NCBI GenBank assembly: GCA_002359185.1
Contig: DEML01000114.1
Coordinates: 71,092 to 78,718 of the forward strand
Direction of reading: 5' to 3'
Origin: Planctomycetaceae bacterium UBA2671
Lineage (GTDB): Bacteria; Planctomycetota; Planctomycetia; Planctomycetales; Planctomycetaceae
Length of the DNA: 7,627 bases
Position numbers and translations under genes: made by a program. The notes beneath the pieces were generated by a model, which saw nothing but the letters and a program-made list of their open reading frames with translations, was not told the origin of the DNA and did no database searches. How positions within the stretch are numbered: the stretch's first letter is position 1; each line of letters opens with the position of its first letter. This document shows, piece after piece, positions 6,769 to 7,627 of the stretch.

Positions 6769-6869
6769 ATTGATTCTCAACCATTTTTTGTGGAAGATTA
6801 CGAAACGATTCCATACCACTACACGATTCGGATTCACCGCAATCCAACTGATTTAAAGGAATTCGCCTA

Positions 6870-7508
6870 ATGAAATTTGCAATGCTGGCACTGACCCTGG
6901 GAGTGGCTGCGGTCCTCTCTTCAAGTTCGCTTCAAGCCGAAGATAAAGCAGGCTGGATTGATTTGCTGCCCGACAACAAACTCGAAACACACTGGCAGAC
7001 CAAAGGAAACTGGAGCATCAACGAGGAAGGCGTTGTATCGCTGACACCGCGCCCCGGCGAATCTGGCTGGACCCGTTACGATTCTTACCTGTGGCTCGAC
7101 AAGCAATATCGTAATTTCGCCTGTGCGTTCGATTACAAAGTGGAACCAAAAGGGAACAGCGGATTTTATTTCCACGTTGCTGATCGTTCTAATCCTGTGC
7201 AACAGGGAATTGAAGTGCAAATCTACGATTCTCACGGCCAGGATAAACTGACCGACCACACTTCAGGCGGCGTCATCCCAAAAATTCCACCCTCTGCTCA
7301 AAATGCAAAACCAGCCGGCGAATGGAACCATTTTGAGATCATCTGCAAAGACGACCAATTGACGGTCATCCTCAACGAGAAAGTCGTCAACGAAGTTGAC
7401 CTTTCTCAAGGACCACTGGCGAGCCGTCCAAAAACCGGCTACATCGGATTCCAGGATCATGGCCTGCCACTCAAACTGCAGAAAATGAAAATCCGCGAAC
7501 TTCCATAA
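6870..7508 (+). CDS. Secreted DUF1080 (3-keto-disaccharide hydrolase-like) protein
   Basis: The 212-residue protein has a Sec-type signal peptide: K2, a hydrophobic core at about 4-19, and likely cleavage after LQA at residue 23. The rest is a single DUF1080 (PF06439) domain, a concanavalin-like beta-sandwich. Landmarks are W29 near the start, the central GNSGFYFHV (98-106), GIEVQIYDSHG (116-126), GEWNHFEI (151-158) and the closing TGYIGFQDHG (189-198). Some members of this family hydrolyse 3-keto-glycosides in sugar catabolism; in planctomycetes most are uncharacterised and occur in many copies. The classical TGaiY segment is replaced by TSGGVIP, so substrate and activity are uncertain. The ATG has AAAGGA 9 nt upstream. 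The gene stands alone on the plus strand, divergent from the DUF1501 gene, and is followed by its own terminator. Expected location is periplasmic or extracellular. Confidence 0.92.
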   Translation: MKFAMLALTLGVAAVLSSSSLQAEDKAGWIDLLPDNKLETHWQTKGNWSINEEGVVSLTPRPGESGWTRYDSYLWLDKQYRNFACAFDYKVEPKGNSGFYFHVADRSNPVQQGIEVQIYDSHGQDKLTDHTSGGVIPKIPPSAQNAKPAGEWNHFEIICKDDQLTVILNEKVVNEVDLSQGPLASRPKTGYIGFQDHGLPLKLQKMKIRELP

Positions 7509-7536
7509 ACCGCATGCCAATGACCAAACCGTGTGC

Positions 7537-7566
7537 CACTGCTGGCTCGCCCAGCAGTGTTTTCTT
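7537..7566 (+). terminator. Intrinsic terminator of the DUF1080 gene
   Basis: CACTGCTGG (7537-7545) pairs perfectly with CCAGCAGTG (7551-7559) around the loop CTCGC, then TTTTCTT follows. It lies 28 nt after the DUF1080 stop. The GC-rich 9-bp stem with a T-rich tail fits a rho-independent terminator on the plus strand. The stem word is similar to one I recall being common between planctomycete genes, so it may also belong to a repeat family; this cannot be checked here. Confidence 0.75.
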
Positions 7567-7567
7567 G

Positions 7568-7627
7568 TCGTTTGAAACGATAAAAAAGTTTGAACCGCAA
7601 ATAGACCTAGCACGGCATAGCCGCAAC
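7568..7627. other. Non-coding right edge with two small palindromes
   Basis: No coding region is supported. TCGTTT-G-AAACGA (7568-7580) is a perfect 13-nt palindrome followed by an A-run, and CGGC-ATA-GCCG (7613-7623) is a small GC hairpin close to the window end. Neither has a U-run placed for termination. The second may be part of a larger repeat cut off by the window edge. Confidence 0.35.

Overview
The window looks like chromosomal DNA from a planctomycete (phylum Planctomycetota, probably order Planctomycetales). The main reason is the right-hand part, which carries two families very abundant in that phylum: a Tat-exported DUF1501 protein and a secreted DUF1080 (3-keto-disaccharide hydrolase-like) protein. 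Base composition is moderate throughout and no gene stands out as foreign. There is no rRNA, tRNA, CRISPR array or recognisable insertion sequence.

Layout: positions 1-137 are non-coding. From about 138 to 4905 the minus strand carries a nitrogen-status module. In transcription order it is amtB (ammonium transporter, 4905 to 3457), glnB (P-II signal protein, 3296 to 2958) and glnD (P-II uridylyltransferase/uridylyl-removing enzyme, 2792 to 138). Each gene has its own gap. A terminator hairpin follows amtB, and a second, very strong one lies between glnB and glnD, ending only 16 nt before the glnD start. This is therefore a functional cluster with internal transcription punctuation, not a tight operon. 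Positions 4906-5233 are a 328-bp non-coding stretch upstream of amtB, with a large dyad and a possible sigma-54-like promoter. Next comes a minus-strand DUF1501 gene (6661 to 5234). A divergent intergenic region of about 208 bp (6662-6869) separates it from a plus-strand DUF1080 gene (6870 to 7508), which ends in a clear hairpin terminator.

How the genes work together: AmtB takes up ammonium. The P-II protein has both its uridylylation tyrosine (Y51) and its ATP/2-oxoglutarate-binding loops, so it should report energy and carbon/nitrogen status and may gate AmtB. GlnD has intact nucleotidyltransferase, HD and twin ACT domains, so it should add or remove UMP on the P-II tyrosine in response to glutamine. 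Transporter, signal protein and modifying enzyme therefore sit side by side. The DUF1501/DUF1080 pair has no obvious link to nitrogen. Both products are exported, and glycan or sulfated-polymer catabolism is a reasonable but unproven setting.

The most interesting unexplained material is non-coding: the terminator almost touching glnD, a mirrored pair of palindromes in the glnB-glnD gap, phased half-sites upstream of glnB, and the dyad upstream of amtB. I see no convincing new multi-gene system in this window.
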